Assembly: GCA_015179025.1 (NCBI GenBank) | Contig: WHUX01000065.1 | Coordinates: 124,001 to 188,000, forward strand | Reading direction: 5' to 3' | Length of the DNA: 64,000 nucleotides | Origin: Terfezia claveryi | Lineage: Eukaryota > Ascomycota > Pezizomycetes > Pezizales > Pezizaceae | Shown: piece by piece, positions 21,098 to 34,048 of the stretch | Layout of the letters: each line of letters starts with the position of its first letter | How positions within the stretch are numbered: the first letter of the stretch is position 1 | Notes under the pieces: generated by a model | What the model was told of the DNA's origin: nothing | Seen by the model: only the letters and a program-made list of their open reading frames with translations | The model's database searches: none | Program-made: the position numbers and the translations under genes

Positions 21098-22303
21098 CGT
21101 TCTTCCGTTCGATTTCCGGCGGGTGACTTGTGGGGAAATTAGGTAATATCGAGGGATCCAATTCAGGTTGAAAACTAGCTCGAGTTTGAGTACCTGTAAA
21201 ATCCAGCTATCTTGGTTTCCTTAGGTTGCGAGTATGGGTTTATATAGCCACCAAGCCAAAAACCCGAATTTCTCCGCCGCTCGTTAGAGGGGTAATGGAG
21301 CCATCTCAATTTCAGACCCAGGGAGCAAGTTAAACTGCAGTTGAAGTTTCTGCACGTCGGGTCCAGCGAAATAAGGTTCTCATAATTGAATGTATTGTAA
21401 AAACTACGGCAATTAGCCTTTATGTGCCTTTTTTTTTCAGTAGATGCATGCCTTAGGTGATTAGTCTGGTTTTAGGTGATAGTTAATTGTATCCCCCGCC
21501 TAGGCCTAGGGTGATACAAACAATGGATCTGGACATTAGGGCCCATCTGCATTGAACGTCATAATGACTCCTGTTAAAGAGCCTGATTTAGCTCCTATTG
21601 TTTCCTTTTGTATACATATCTCCGCTCTGTTAACGTGATCAGTCCGATGTGGTGCAAGCAATATTGCAAGTTATGTATAGGTGAGTTGATGCAGATATGA
21701 GCATGCCTGTAGCCCGGTTAGCATGCCTGGCATATTGTAAAGTCCCCGGTGCCGGCTCGAGACTGCCCGGCACCTACAGTAGCAGGTAGTTATGGGCTAC
21801 TGTAGCTCACAATCATTTCCTGCCAGAGCTGGCTATGGATACTTATGGAAGGTGCGAGACTGGGTACGAAGTTCCCCAGTTGCCCAGTTGGGTAATTGCG
21901 AAGATGAGATCCTGGAGCTGGCAACTCCCCGACCCTTTCTTTCTAGATCTACCATTTGCTACGGTTCCGCCCATCCAACTTTTTTAAAATTTGTTAGTTT
22001 GTTGGAACATTAAGCCGAACCTACGTAGTCTGAACATCAAACCGATACCTACGCAGTCGACGCCTTCCGCACGCCCGGGGGCAGCTGTCACACTCCACAG
22101 GCTTAGTCCTGCACCGTATTCGGCTTTTCGAGCAAATACCCAAGGTCAAGGTCACTCTTGTCCCTCCCTGACTATTACCTAGACCTCTTTTTACATAGTT
22201 GGCCCTCCACCCTCACCTGATGCCGAAATCGTGACCAGCTAATTCTGAAGCCATCCATCAACACTATAGCTATAGGTTAGGTAGCATTCATGCATTGAGA
22301 ACC
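21098..22303. other. intergenic with old repeats
   Basis: No gene seen. Near 22008-22062 a unit of about 29 bp (GAACAT-AA-CCGA-ACCTACG-AGTC) is tandemly duplicated with changes. The micro-insertion at 21462 lies here. Confidence 0.4.
21462..21471 (+). repeat. micro-insertion, 10 bp, perfect 9-bp DR
   Basis: TAGTCTGGTT lies exactly between perfect copies of TTAGGTGAT (21453-21461 and 21472-21480). This is the cleanest single-end member. Confidence 0.85.
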
Positions 22304-22549
22304 ATGCCGCCCACGTACAACAATCCGGTACATCGACGTAGAAGGATCCACTTGTACGAAAGGCTCCGCAAGGAAGCTGAAAGGAGTACCTTGCCGACCT
22401 TCGAGCCGCCCCAACAACTAAGGGAGAAAGTTCCCGCCCGGGATATGGAGCTTAGTGAGATGCAGGAAAAAAACCTAGATCAGAAGGATGAGATCAAGGG
22501 CCTCAAAGATGAAGTGAGAGACCTGAAGAGGAAGCTTATACAGAGGTAG
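22304..22549 (+). CDS. possible small coiled-coil protein
   Basis: 81 residues from the ATG at 22304. The first 35 residues are basic (HRRRRIHLYERLRKEAER) and the C-terminal 35 show heptad-like spacing (MQEKNLDQKDEIKGLKDEV). That basic-then-coil layout recalls a bZIP but lacks the N-x(7)-R signature, so I do not call one. It could be the first exon of a longer gene, since GTAGGA follows the last codons, or a chance frame. Confidence 0.25.
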   Translation: MPPTYNNPVHRRRRIHLYERLRKEAERSTLPTFEPPQQLREKVPARDMELSEMQEKNLDQKDEIKGLKDEVRDLKRKLIQR

Positions 22550-23623
22550 GAGGTAATACGCTGCATTGCAAGCCTATGCAACACGGCTATCGAGGCCTAC
22601 TATTGCTAATCGACGAGCTCTAAATTATAGCATAAGCTTATTGAGAGATGCTGCGCCGATCATGTTGTGTGGTTGAAGGTGTTCTTAGTCCAACGGTTGT
22701 GGATAAGCTTAGGACGGAGGCAGGTTCAGTGATATGCCAGACTGAATTGAAAATGTGTTGGTAGGTGTGCTTATATATAGACAGAAAACTGGTGCGGGCA
22801 GGGGGGCAGGGCTAAATAGCAGCTTGCCCTAATATTTGACTGTCAACCAAAACCTAAGTGACTCCAATTTTCATGAGTAAGCTGCCTATCTACCCGCCTA
22901 ACTTTGAACATCATATAAATACTCCCGCGACCATTTCTGCACTACCCAAACGAGGTCCCGCGGTGGAGAAAATATCACATGGGCGATCAATAGTTGGTCC
23001 CTGCCCATAGGGAACATCAGCGTGCCAAATTTGGCGGCCTTATCGAAATTCCCGTACCAAAGCCTTTCAAAGGACTTCCAAGTACCAAAAACTCGAACCT
23101 GTATTTTATTAAGAAAGGTCTAGTCTGGTTGGAAAGGCCCCTTACTCGCGGAAGGTACGAGAGGTACGAGGATATGAAAATATGGTAGCTACTTCTTCCC
23201 ATAGTCCGTTAATCGCCTAACCGGACTATTGATCACTAGAAAGATTAGGTACGCAACAGGAAAAAAATTAAATCAAAATGTTGTAGCAAAATGTGATTTT
23301 CCGTAGGGCGTGGGGGTGCATCTCGATTGCTTTCGAACATTAGTCATATTCGGTCCCAATGGGAACAAGAATTTATGATATATATTTAGAGCCTCTGGAT
23401 CCCACCTTAACCAATAGTCCCAGGAACCTATCATGACTGCTACCATGGGGCTCAGCAGCTGCAGAGAAGTAACATTGTCTCTTGACTCATGGTTAGATCG
23501 TCATCATGTATTGAAATATTGCGGAATGCAACCACAGAACTAACGGCTACAGGAGGAATTAGGACCAAGCTTAATCACAATGTACACGCCCACCGCCATC
23601 GAGGATCGCATCCGGCAGACTGG
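22550..23623. other. intergenic
   Basis: No supported gene. An 8-bp inverted repeat ATAGTCCG/CGGACTAT surrounds 23198-23227 and the micro-insertion at 23121 lies here. Confidence 0.35.
23121..23130 (+). repeat. micro-insertion, 10 bp, 7/9 DR
   Basis: TAGTCTGGTT lies between AGAAAGGTC (23112-23120) and GGAAAGGCC (23131-23139). Confidence 0.5.
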
Positions 23624-24935
23624 TCACTCTACCCAGCCCTTTCGCTTCAACGCGTCTAGCTGCCTCTTCCATACGTTCTGACCTAACACGGCAAACTCAT
23701 CACCCCATTCATCCAACATCGTGTCCAGATTTAGGCCTTCACCAACCTCCACCAAACTTCCAAGGCCTTCTTCTCCTCCAAACGTCATAGTATACCAAGC
23801 CTGTTTCAACTCTTCAACCCACACCTTACACACATCCAACTCTGGCTGTACATTGGTTGCAATAAGATAGAAGCTTGATCTTATAGCATGAGACCATTCA
23901 GGCTTGTAAAGTGCGATATTTGCAATCCTGCTAAAGTTGTACACAGTTGCAAACGTATTCCAGACCTCGAGATTGTGCAGTACAATCAACATAGAACCTC
24001 CTGGTTTGACGAAGCTCAGCCCAAGGATAAGCTTTGAAACTAGCGAGCGACCCGCTTCCCAAGGCCGAAGCTGAGCATGCACGCAACGGCGGAGATGCCC
24101 ACTACCAGAAATTACAATATCGTATACTCGGTCTGAGGGTTTGCTTGGTGGAAACTGAAGATGTGGAGGCAGTGGTGGGTTGTTATCGAATGCCGGCTTG
24201 TCAGGGAATTCTTCAGGATAATTTTTCCCTTGTGGGAGGAATAGAGGATGGAGTGTTATGTCGGTCCAGGTAATGTTAACGGTATCTTTATCTTGCGGTC
24301 GAGGCCTCGCCCCGAGGATCTTATTGGCACTTTCAAGGAGCATGGCATAGCCACCACTTTCTACGGGCAACGATAACCCGTCAACAGTTGCGCGGGGATT
24401 CTGGCGCAAGAAAAACTGAGCAAAGGCACCAGGTGCCGTACAGGTGTCGAGGCAGCGGACGGGCTTCTGCAGTACGGACCTAGGATTCTTAGGCCTGACA
24501 CTTGTGAAGACGCCAGTGCTGTCTTGTATATCTTTTGCGATCGCTAACATCAGCTTAAGGAAGCCCACTTGGGTCCCAACGTTTTGTGCCGAGCCATCCG
24601 CATTCTCTCGTTGCTTTTCAAAGTGTTTATCTGCTTCCTCAGACTGCCAAACCTTGATAACCGTCGATCAACCAGTCAGCACCGTTCACCAGTCATATCA
24701 AATGCAAGGTGCACAATTGGGGGACGGTGGCGATATGAGCCTCGGAGCTTACCTTCCTCCTTATGTGGGCAAGCTCGTTCCATATCTGAAGATCTTTGGA
24801 GGCCAGAAAGACCCTGATCCTGTCACTTTTGGCGTGATACGTTGCCTGGGTAATCGCTAACTGTGGAGATACCAACGATACCCCATTGCTATGATCACTT
24901 TGACCGCTATCAGAGCAGGCTCCATCCGAATCCAT
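23624..24935 (-). CDS. FtsJ-like SAM-dependent methyltransferase
   Basis: 403 residues. Exons 24935-24753 and 24652-23624; the 100-nt intron starts GTAAGC, has a CTGAC branch and ends ATCAAG, phase 0. Residues about 62-85 (VWQSEEADKHFEKQREN) lead into the Rossmann fold. Motif I is CLDTCTAPGAFAQFFL (about residues 124-140), the FtsJ-type LD-x-AP-G-F signature for SAM binding; a second acidic motif YDIVISGSG lies near 235 and KPGGSMLIVLHN near 280. Fungal proteins of this layout are widespread and uncharacterised; whether the substrate is RNA is an inference from the fold. The upstream frame is open past 24935, but that is the first ATG. Confidence 0.78.
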
Positions 24936-26352
24936 TTCGACTTGGTACCGAAAATCGAATAGGTTCCTTCGATATACTAGTGGTGAGTTGTAAAGCTGAT
25001 TTTCTTCAGCAGACAGCTGGATCCTATGGTACTTAAACTTTCCGAAATTCCTTTCCCAGGGCTTAAAGATTTGTCGGCCTATCACTCCTGAGGCTGATTC
25101 TAATTTGAATGTTTATGAGGTTCATCATGGAGGGCCTTGGATGGCCTGACCGATAACTCATTACATCATATGCAGCAAGGGTCCGCAGTGCGCCATTGCA
25201 CATCTCCACATGTGGGTGGGTAATCTTCTACAGAAAGTGATGGATACAAGTCGAAAATTATACTATATATATTAAGGGAGATACGGTTGATTGGTACTGA
25301 TGAGCATGTTTTCCAATAGGCCTTCCATTAACTATTTACTATGTGAACATATGTTAGTCAATGTTGAATTTCTCATGCGTGTTTGTCAGGCCTCCATCTT
25401 TATTTACCAACCCCTGCATCAAACTGAGTATACACACGTGATAGGTGATAGCTGTAGGCCTTAACCCACGTAGCATTGAGATTGAGTTATCTCGAGCTCC
25501 TGCGGTGCGAGGCAGGCCTCGTGCTAGTGAGGGACCTTGAGCGCAAGAACGGGAGTGCGGAAAACCTCTCAATTATGGAATTGCGCATGGGTTTGAAGGC
25601 CATTGAATTAAAAAGGAGATCGGATGCAGATGATTCTTTCAATGATTACCCTCAACTGAGATCACTATTTCAACTAATTCATACCAAGCACATTCCATTA
25701 TCAAAACACCAATATAACCCAGAACATTTCCGTAAGGGGCACACCAGGCCACTTAAAACCTAGTACCTATACTATAGATGAAGAAAATCAAACCAACAAC
25801 CAACATAAAAAAGGTTATGAAAAAGGAAGGTTGGAGAGAGCGGGGAGCGAAAGATACAGTCAAAATTACCCAGCAAATATGAAACAAGAATCGCTAACCA
25901 ATAGATGACCCATAAGGAGAAGTGGAAACCAAAGTGACACCCAAGAACAGAAGTACGCAGAATCGCTCGCTGCGCCTGCTATCCGACAAGGAAGCAGAGG
26001 CTTCAAGAAAGAGATGAAATACCAAACCAAATAACATACCAGAAACCATATCCCATACTATCAAACAAATCTTTTCCATTCATCTGGCACCAAGACCAGC
26101 CAGCAGCCAGTTTCCCCAAAATCCACAAACCAGAAAATAGAAAGATGCAACCAAAGCGTGATTAAAAACTCCTAAAAATTTGAAACCAAACAAAAGGAAA
26201 TGGTAGTAAGTCCTGATGCTAAATATGAAACCCGGGGTTATACCCGAAAAGAACGCAGAATATGTTCCTAGCCAAAATAAAGGGAATATAAGAAAGCACC
26301 AACCACCACCAAACCCCCAGCACATAGTATACAAGTCGGATCTCCATGCTGC
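24936..26352. other. intergenic
   Basis: No supported gene. 25760-26340 is A-rich on the plus strand and looks like the long 3' untranslated region of the minus-strand gene that ends at 26353; the hydrophobic minus-strand frame at 26080-26334 is a by-product of that composition. Confidence 0.4.
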
Positions 26353-29306
26353 CTAATTTGTGTCTTCCATTTGCAAATCCACCTCACGTTCCAAAAGTGG
26401 GATATCCCTCGCGTCTCTCATAACCACGTCTTCATCCTCCTCATCAGCTTCATCATCACCTTCATCCCCAGACATACTGGCACTCCGCCCACTCTTCACA
26501 GGCGCGCCAACGGTATCCACCTTTGGAATTGCCTTTCTCTTCCTACCTCCGTGAATCCGACTATTTTGATACCCAGATTCCGTGTCTGTCGTATCCCCAA
26601 CGCCAACCCCAATCGACCTCGAGGTCGTCGGGTTTTCACTGTACATATCCCCGCTAGTTCTAGGTGGTGCGGAACTCCCTGAATTAGAAGTAACTACAGG
26701 TGTCAGCTGAAGCTGGGGGTCGTTATCCTTTACTACCCAAGAATTCCTTCTAGCGTCCCAAGTACCCATGACCGTCCAGCAATGGCTCCTCGTGTGGTGA
26801 TCATCGATTCCCCCAGGAACCTCCTCTGATGGAATTCCGCCGCTAACCCAAGGAGGGGTGCCCCTCAGCTTACTGTTAAGGAAGTATTCAACCCCGTCTG
26901 TGTACTTCAATCCAGGAGCGTCTCCGGCAACTGTTGCCAGCGTTTGCAGGACACTGTAGATGAGAATCCATCGGCCCTTCCGTCCCTCTGCGGGAGTAAA
27001 CTCGCCGTTACTTCGTTCCTTCTCGTGCTTGGTAAATGCGTCGACGAGTTCGTTGCTCGCTGTTCGAGAAAGGAGACTGTGGATGTTAGTTGACTCAGAG
27101 AGGGCAAGTGCAGCGGCCTTGTCCATTGCAGCAACAGCCGACGAAGAGAGGGTATTTGTGTTTGTAGTACCACGTTTAGCTAGGAATCCATGCTTTGATT
27201 GTTGATGTGCCATATTCTGCATTCCGATTGCACCACTTGTGCCCTGCCGAAGCATACCCCTAAGCTCCGGGACTAGAGGGTATGGATGTGGGATATGGGG
27301 AAATCCATTAGCCCTGTCAAAGCGAATCAAGATCTCAGTGAGTGGAAGGTTATCATCATCTGCTCTGAAATGTTTCCTATTGGGCGAGACCATCTTGGGC
27401 TTATTCCTCAAATTAACCCCGCCACCCAGCGTGGTTACCGAAATCCCGGCATCGACCATAGAGGTTGGAGAAGAATTTCCGGGAGGTGGGTATTCCCAGG
27501 AGACATCCTTATCGACCACGTAGTCGTACAACGCGGCAAAGTCCCTTTGTAGTTGGAGGTATATCTGTCTAGAAAATACACCTGTTGCACCGTTTCCACC
27601 TCCCAGTCCAAATCCCCAGCCACTCCCAGAATTCGAGTCCTTTTGTGGCGGAGGGGGCGGCCATGCGCCGAATCGTGATTGGTAATGTTTGATAAGGAAT
27701 TTTTGGAACCTCTCAAATGCGATTCTGCTCGGGGAAAATGTAAATGAACTTGTCGGCCAAATATCGTCGTACTGGAACGTAGCGAGGCGAGAATCTGCGG
27801 CACCAGTGCGAACCTGGATTTCCAATAACGCACGATCGATGAGTGCCTTTGTTATGGGTGAGATTTCCATATACTCCTTCCCTCCTTCCATCTGGTTCAG
27901 CATGCCAACACAATGGCAGAAAGCCTCCTTCCATAGATCTCCTAGCTGGAATTTTTCCGCAAACACTAAGATTCCAGCAGCTACATCAGGGCAATTCCGC
28001 AAATCGTCGAATTCGCGGTTCAGGAGGTATTCTAGTACCCTGGCGACATTTCCACTTTTCCCTTCCAAATCCAAGGATCTGTTCTTCCTCTTTCTCGCTC
28101 CTTTTAAAGTTACCGAAGATACCTGATACTGCAGTCTTGGCTGAGTTGTTGGCGGAATATATACGTCCATCCTCTCTACCAAATCGAGTAAGGTTGCTCC
28201 CAAAGTTACACCTACCAGAGCCTTCCCAAACAATACTGCAAAAACATTTCGTGTGGTAAGATGATACTTGTGTGTCTGCTCTTTGCTCAAGCCAATTGGA
28301 GCTGGAAAGTGAATCTCGTATTTTATTCCCTCTGCACCCGAGCTTGGAGTGTTACTAATGGTCTGTGAGATACATGAGCTAGTATTACTCTCAATAAAGG
28401 ACGATATTCGGTCCAGCTGTTCAAAGCTCTCGGAAGTCACACTCATTAGCGATCCAGGAATTGAGGGAGGAGTTGGCGGGCGGTGGTTAGTTGGAGGTTG
28501 AGGCCGTGGGGGCGCAAATGACAGGCCCTTATTCTCTGTGAGTATCCCAATGAAGTATGGACTTTCTGTTGCCCTTAGTACTGATGAGTTTATCCGGAAA
28601 GATGGTCGTAAGTACTGATGTGAAGGGTGACCATGTGGGCTAAGATATACGAGAGTATCACCATCCGATTGCCATAGCTCAGGGTCCTGTCCACGTATTA
28701 GCACATGTGGAGTTTTTAAGAACCATTACCATTTACCTTCTGCAAATTGTCCCACCCTGCAACACCCGTTTTTCCACCGGCATCCCATCTCTTTACAGGT
28801 AATAGTTTATCCTCTCTTATGTCTCCTAGTTTCTTGAGCCCAGTTCCCAACGTATAACCGCTGTTGGTAGAGCTTGCAGACGCCGACTTCTTATTTCGTA
28901 GCACATCCTCGATTCTCCCTCTTATTTTGTCACTTTTCCCCTCGAATATGGCCCGTATAGCCGACTTCCTCACTGCTGCGCCATTTTTATTGTAAAATGG
29001 GAACCCATGCCTTCCACCTCCGGAACCCCCTCCAGGATGCGAGTGCTGTGAAGATGAGTAACCGGAGCTACCTGTTGCTATTGAGGATGCTGATGGAGTG
29101 AGTAGCCCAGTAGCGGGATTGAATGATGTGGATCTTGACACATTGTGATAGGCCCCAAGGGCGGCAGGTGAACTGCTACCAGCAACACCTAGTAAGGATG
29201 GAGGGGCTGAAACAGTGGAAAGGCCTTGATGTGTGAATTGGGATGGACCTGAAGACTGCGAGATTTTGTCCAGCTTCGATCTAGCACGGGCAGAACGTTG
29301 AGCCAT
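26353..29306 (-). CDS. conserved fungal protein with BTB-like core
   Basis: 967 residues. Exons 29306-28737 and 28686-26353; the 50-nt intron begins GTAAAT, has CTAAT and ends GGACAG, phase 0. Residues 1-190 are low-complexity, Ser/Gly-rich, with a basic segment RAIFEGKSDKIRGRI. Residues about 195-450 read like the family sometimes listed as DUF8004: LVYLSPHGHPSHQYLRPSFRI, then HKYHLTTRNVFAVLFGKALVG, a disordered insert, LEYLLNREFDDLRNCPDVA and FCHCVGMLNQM, which resembles a BTB/POZ-like fold. Further parts contain PPWVSGGIPSEE and an acidic tail DEGDDEADEEDEDVV. No enzyme motif. Function unknown; nuclear or scaffold role is guesswork. Confidence 0.8.
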
Positions 29307-30962
29307 TTTGTAAAGATCGGTTTATCAAGTGAGCCTAATATTGACGGAGTCTTGTAGACCTGAGATATAAAAGATAGTTAGTGAATAGACCATGTAAAGA
29401 TTGAGTAAACAAAGTGAGGTGGGGGGGATATTATCAAGACTGGGCCAGAATCTGAAAAGACTGATACTATTACCAAGGAAGACATTCTATGCATGTTTTT
29501 GGGGGAGAGGGGGGGAGTCGCAACCAGACTATTGGGTCGGGAACGTACTGTACAATTGTTATCAGTGGCACCGTTGCCTCTTCGGGTCTGGTGCCCAGAA
29601 TGAAACGTATTGGTATCTCTCCTTCCAGCGCCAATTATGATATTTTGTCCTCGCTTTCTCCACCTCAACGCTGCCACACCCCGTGATAAGCCTCAATATG
29701 TATTCCACCTGATTCTTTCTAGCGTAAGTCGGGGTGTAAAAATTCCGGTGCTGATCTCAATTCTGGAATGGCGTTCCCGGGGGCTATATGGCTTAAGTAG
29801 TTGAGAAGGAAGTCTCAGGCTTTTCGTCGTTCAGCTCGGGTTCCGTACGCACAAGACTGGGCTGTAGATAGGGCGCGAGGTGATAACGGTGCTTTAATTA
29901 AATGTATGCTAGAAGCACCAGGACAATGAATTTTGTGGTGCTTGGGTCTTTTGCTACCTACTGCAGGGCAGACCTCGGCGTTCTGAGATGGGGACTCCCG
30001 CTGGGCCTTTTGTTGGTGAATCTTTGGACTCCAGAGACAGGGATCCGAAGGGGCCTACGCAGTTACATACGTTGTTGGCTGCTCCCAAAGGGCAATTGCC
30101 TTGACGACGGCGTGTGCTTTTTCTATGGCAAATGTATCATGTACCTGCGCCAGTCTTCACTCGATCGAGCCGGACTCCTGTTTTGACCGCGAAGTGCTGT
30201 GACTGTCGGTCGATGTTGACGCCCTGGCTGAAGATTTGAAGGAGCCCACTGGCATGTATGTACCCGTTCGCAAATCTCGGCGACCTTCTGGGGTGAGGTT
30301 AACTAACAACACGCCCCCGTGGCGGTAATGATTCCCCGCAAGGACTTTAACTGTAGCTGAAGCGGGCGTGGCAACTCCTACTTCAACCAAGTGCCAACCA
30401 GAAAATTCAAGGAACAAGCTTCCTTGACGGAGAGAGAGAGGAGAGCCGGGGGGGGGTAGAACGAGTAAGTTCATACTCATGATCATGTACCTTACAAATG
30501 TGTAGTCTACTGCAGCATCACTTGTTTGGGAGGTTTAACCGGTGTTCAAGATAGGATATAACCCCGTTCAAGTCTCACTTCCGGACCCGAGCTTGACGAG
30601 ACAGGTCTTTCTGTCAATGATCAGAAAACTCTCCTTCCCAGCTGACGGCTATTAATTTGTCACACGCCATGCAGCTGCAGCTGGCATGGGTTTGCATACG
30701 ATCGACTACCTCGGTCACCTCCATGTTCATGAGGATATTCGGTGAGAGAGGTAACTACCGGTAAGGTTCTCTTGTACGGTAGCTGGTAGTCGAGATTGAG
30801 TGGTCTCGCAGGAAACGAAACTGTGGGGGAACAGAGATCATAAACATCAATCCCAGGCAGAATTCCGCGCATATGACCACTCGATGACGCGTAGTAAGCA
30901 AATACTCCCGATTATGTAGCACAAGTATTTGATCAGAAACGGTTTAAAGTTATCATCATGTT

Positions 30963-30977
30963 GTGCCAACCAGACTA
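30963..30977 (-). repeat. micro-insertion, 15 bp, perfect 9-bp DR
   Basis: GTGCCAACCAGACTA lies exactly between perfect copies of CATCATGTT (30954-30962 and 30978-30986). Confidence 0.85.
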
Positions 30978-32084
30978 CATCATGTTAGCCATCGCATCAT
31001 TCCCCGACTCTCCGAAAGGGGGCCTCATCTATTGAGTTATCAGGCTAACGGATAGCAGTCTTTAGTCCAACATACCCCAGTATCAAACAATAACTATGGC
31101 CATTCAACCAAGCATTCACCTTTAAGGAGGGGCTAGTGCAAGCCAGACTACCCATGAGTATATTGATATATATTCTATTCAGATCACTTCAGCCAGCAGC
31201 CTCAAATCACATCATATATGCAGCTTCGCAGGGTGCAATAAATACAAACTTAAATTTAAGTACCTGAGCCTAAGTAACTAAATGAGAGTTTAAATGAGAG
31301 TTCCAGGAAGGTTGGTCGCCGTTGACTACCTCCAATTATTCCCGACGCTAAGCGCAAACCGTATTAGTGCTGCTTTTATCGCTTGATATAGGAAAAGCCC
31401 GGGGAACTGGTCGCCGACGTCGGGAACCGTGGATCAGCAACAACGGTGCCAAACCCTGGAGATCTTGGCAACCAATCGCCGGAAAATTAGTCGGTCACGT
31501 GGATCTCTGTGGTCAATCAAGTTATAACGCACCGGAACAGCGGTACATATACTGGAAGTCAATACAGTGCTCTTACACGTGAATTTTTCTTTTGAAAAAA
31601 TCTGCACTGTTACATGCATGAGGGGGTGGTACAGTTAGTCCTTGTGAAAGAAGCAGAATATCACCAACATTTAGAATTTAGTACTAGGAGCTCCACCTGT
31701 TTTACACGCTGTCTCACGCATGTCTCACAAACAACTTTTGTCCAAGAGTAACTGGTCAAAGATATCATACTTAAGCCGCCAAAGACACTTGAGAGTTTCG
31801 GTCAACAAGCCTTATGGATCCACAGCGTCACATTAACTGCCGACATGTACACTTCAGCCGACTTCTCGCTCCACCTGTCATACGCAGTTGGAGCTTTGTA
31901 CAAGCTGGGAACGAGACTACATAGAGGTTACTATGTTCAACGTTATGAATGAATAATCATGAAGTTAGTCAGTCAGAGTAGAAATAATTTATAGTACCTC
32001 ATCAGGTCTGTTACCTATACCGGTATCAGGTACGGAACTTTTTGTACTATACTTAAGGTGGTAATGTTGTCGATGGGCAGGCGC

Positions 32085-32103
32085 TACCTAGTCTGGTTGG
32101 CAC
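32085..32103 (+). repeat. micro-insertion, 19 bp, perfect 9-bp DR
   Basis: TACCTAGTCTGGTTGGCAC lies between perfect copies of GGCAGGCGC (32076-32084 and 32104-32112). Here four extra bases precede the TAGTC end. Confidence 0.75.
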
Positions 32104-32115
32104 GGCAGGCGCACG

Positions 32116-32217
32116 AAAAAAAAAAAAAAAAAAAAAAAACTTCCTGCATTTAATGGGGATCAAACCCACTGCAAGAGTAGAACAATACGAAGTCTCATAC
32201 CAAAAAAAAAAAAAAAA
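32116..32217 (-). repeat. tRNA-like, poly(A)/poly(T)-bounded relic
   Basis: A24 (32116-32139) and A16 (32202-32217) bracket 62 bases. Read on the minus strand these contain GTGGGTTTGATCCCCAT, which folds like a tRNA T-arm and matches a B-box with one change, preceded 30 bases earlier by TGGTATGAGAC (A-box-like) and followed by the T24 tract, a Pol III stop. This suggests a decayed tRNA-derived SINE or tRNA pseudogene; no acceptor stem pairs. Confidence 0.4.
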
Positions 32218-34048
32218 CATGACACATACATAGACAGAAAACCTGACTTGAGACGTAATTTATTAGATCAGAAATTACTTGCACCCGCCATAACAAATTT
32301 TTTGGAGATCCCTGCTGGAAAGTAGGCCCGCCAGCGGACTAACTGGTACTTTGCTACTGGCATTAGCTTTTCCAGCACGACAAGCCAAGGCATTGTAATT
32401 GGGTTAAATTCAAAATGACCACGAGGAAAGCTTCGATCCACACTTGTTGGAGGATTTAGCCATCAGAATTGTAGTCTGGTTGGCACAAGACTCTCGTAGA
32501 GAGCTACTTACAGTAGATGCTAGGTTACATTTCAGTAGAATTATCCGATACGGTATGTTAAATAAACAATGAAGTGTCACGTCCAATTCGAAGGGATGGC
32601 ATGTGGGACGGCAGGTTGTCCACATCTGGCCGCCTCAGAGGTGGACTCAGCTAGATAAACATCCAAAGTTCTCTTACATATTCATGCTTTTGGCGGGAAA
32701 ATCATGTGCTTTTTACTTATTCCAATCTTAACACCCTAGGAGGCGGACACCAGCCTCTTGTAGAAAGCGATGGTGAGAGAATCCCAGACTTAGCCGGGGA
32801 TCGGAGTCAGACAAAAATCTGGCGAACATATACCGTAGTCCCCATACAATTTATTTGGGGCCACAAAAGTCTGGCATTACATAGCTAGAAAGACCTCGGG
32901 GTTTTTGCGCACCCCCCCGCCCCCTGCCAGCCAAGTCAGACTTCGCCAGACTTACCCTCGTTCCCCGAAGCTTTTACTACGGCGAATGAGGTATATTGAA
33001 GTGACCTAATGGGTAGACGTACCTCGTCCTTCCCTATTTAAAAAAATATCACACGAGCATTGCTCAGGCACTACGTACCGGTACACCTTCACTGGCATCT
33101 CTGATATCTTTCTAACCGATTCAATGCATATATAGTTCAGTATCTGGCATAATACTTTATCTTTAGCTAAAGCCATGGATTGATATCGCCGTCGGCGGGC
33201 CTGCGGGAGAGTCAGGATTTTAGGGAACGTTATTGCGGCAATACATATGTGCTGTGCAGATCTGATTTGATATCCCCGCTATGTAACATCCTAGAGTGGG
33301 GTATGGGGAACATATTGCCCCACAATTGGGCACGTGGTATGCAGTAGACAGCGGGGAAGTGTTCTAAGTACTGTAGTTTGGTTATAACTATAGTGTTTAG
33401 TGTATGTTGATGTTTCAAATTTATTTATCCTGACGATTCCTGAGGTTTGAACGTAACTTTGCGAACGTGCAGACGTTATATGCACATATGATAACTAAAA
33501 AGCAATATGGGAAAGAAAGAGGCCTTGACTACTCTACTTCTAGTATATGTAATAGGAGTGGTAGTTTATAGACTCGATTATGACTCCAGGGCTATAATGT
33601 TTCAATGGTATCGAGTATGAATAGTAATTATATACTTAGGTAGACCTTGTATTGTTCCTTTATCTTATTTCATTAATGGCACGATATATAGCTTAATGGA
33701 GGAAACAATCTTGTTTTGTAAAGACTTTTCGAAGGAGGGTAATAATACTGTACTTCATATGGGACGTCAAAGTGCACCGCACTCATCTGGCAGGAAAGAA
33801 AATCACCTATTGGAAAGTCTTTTAAAACATATCGAACGCCTTAGGCTCTAAATATGCGTGGCTATGATTCCTCCCACGATACATGCTATTGGCGGTGCTT
33901 GTAGGCAGTTTGATATTTACATATAATCTAAGATATTTGAAAGAAAAGAAGCACAGGGAACGGATATAGGGAATGTATTCTGGACTTCCCCAGAAGTAAG
34001 TAGGGAAGCAACAACGGACATCCACCGTTACTACATCATGATAAGTAT

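Larger units (their letters stand above)
29307..34048. other. long gene-free region
   Basis: No gene that I can support over 4.7 kb. Contents: micro-insertions at 30963 and 32085, motif copies without duplication at 29522 (AACCAGACTA), about 31138 and 32472, and a poly(A)-bounded tRNA-like relic at 32116-32217. 29307-29400 is the promoter/leader of the minus-strand gene. Confidence 0.4.

Noticed and set aside
26080..26334. 84-codon hydrophobic minus-strand frame
   Set aside because: Aromatic-rich by composition of an A-rich untranslated stretch; follows the stop of the upstream gene with no start context or homologous look.
29522..29531. AACCAGACTA as a further micro-insertion
   Set aside because: The exact 10-mer is present but the flanks GGGAGTCGC and TTGGGTCGG match at only about 5 of 9 bases, so no duplication is claimed. 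The same holds for copies near 31138, 32472 and 63134.
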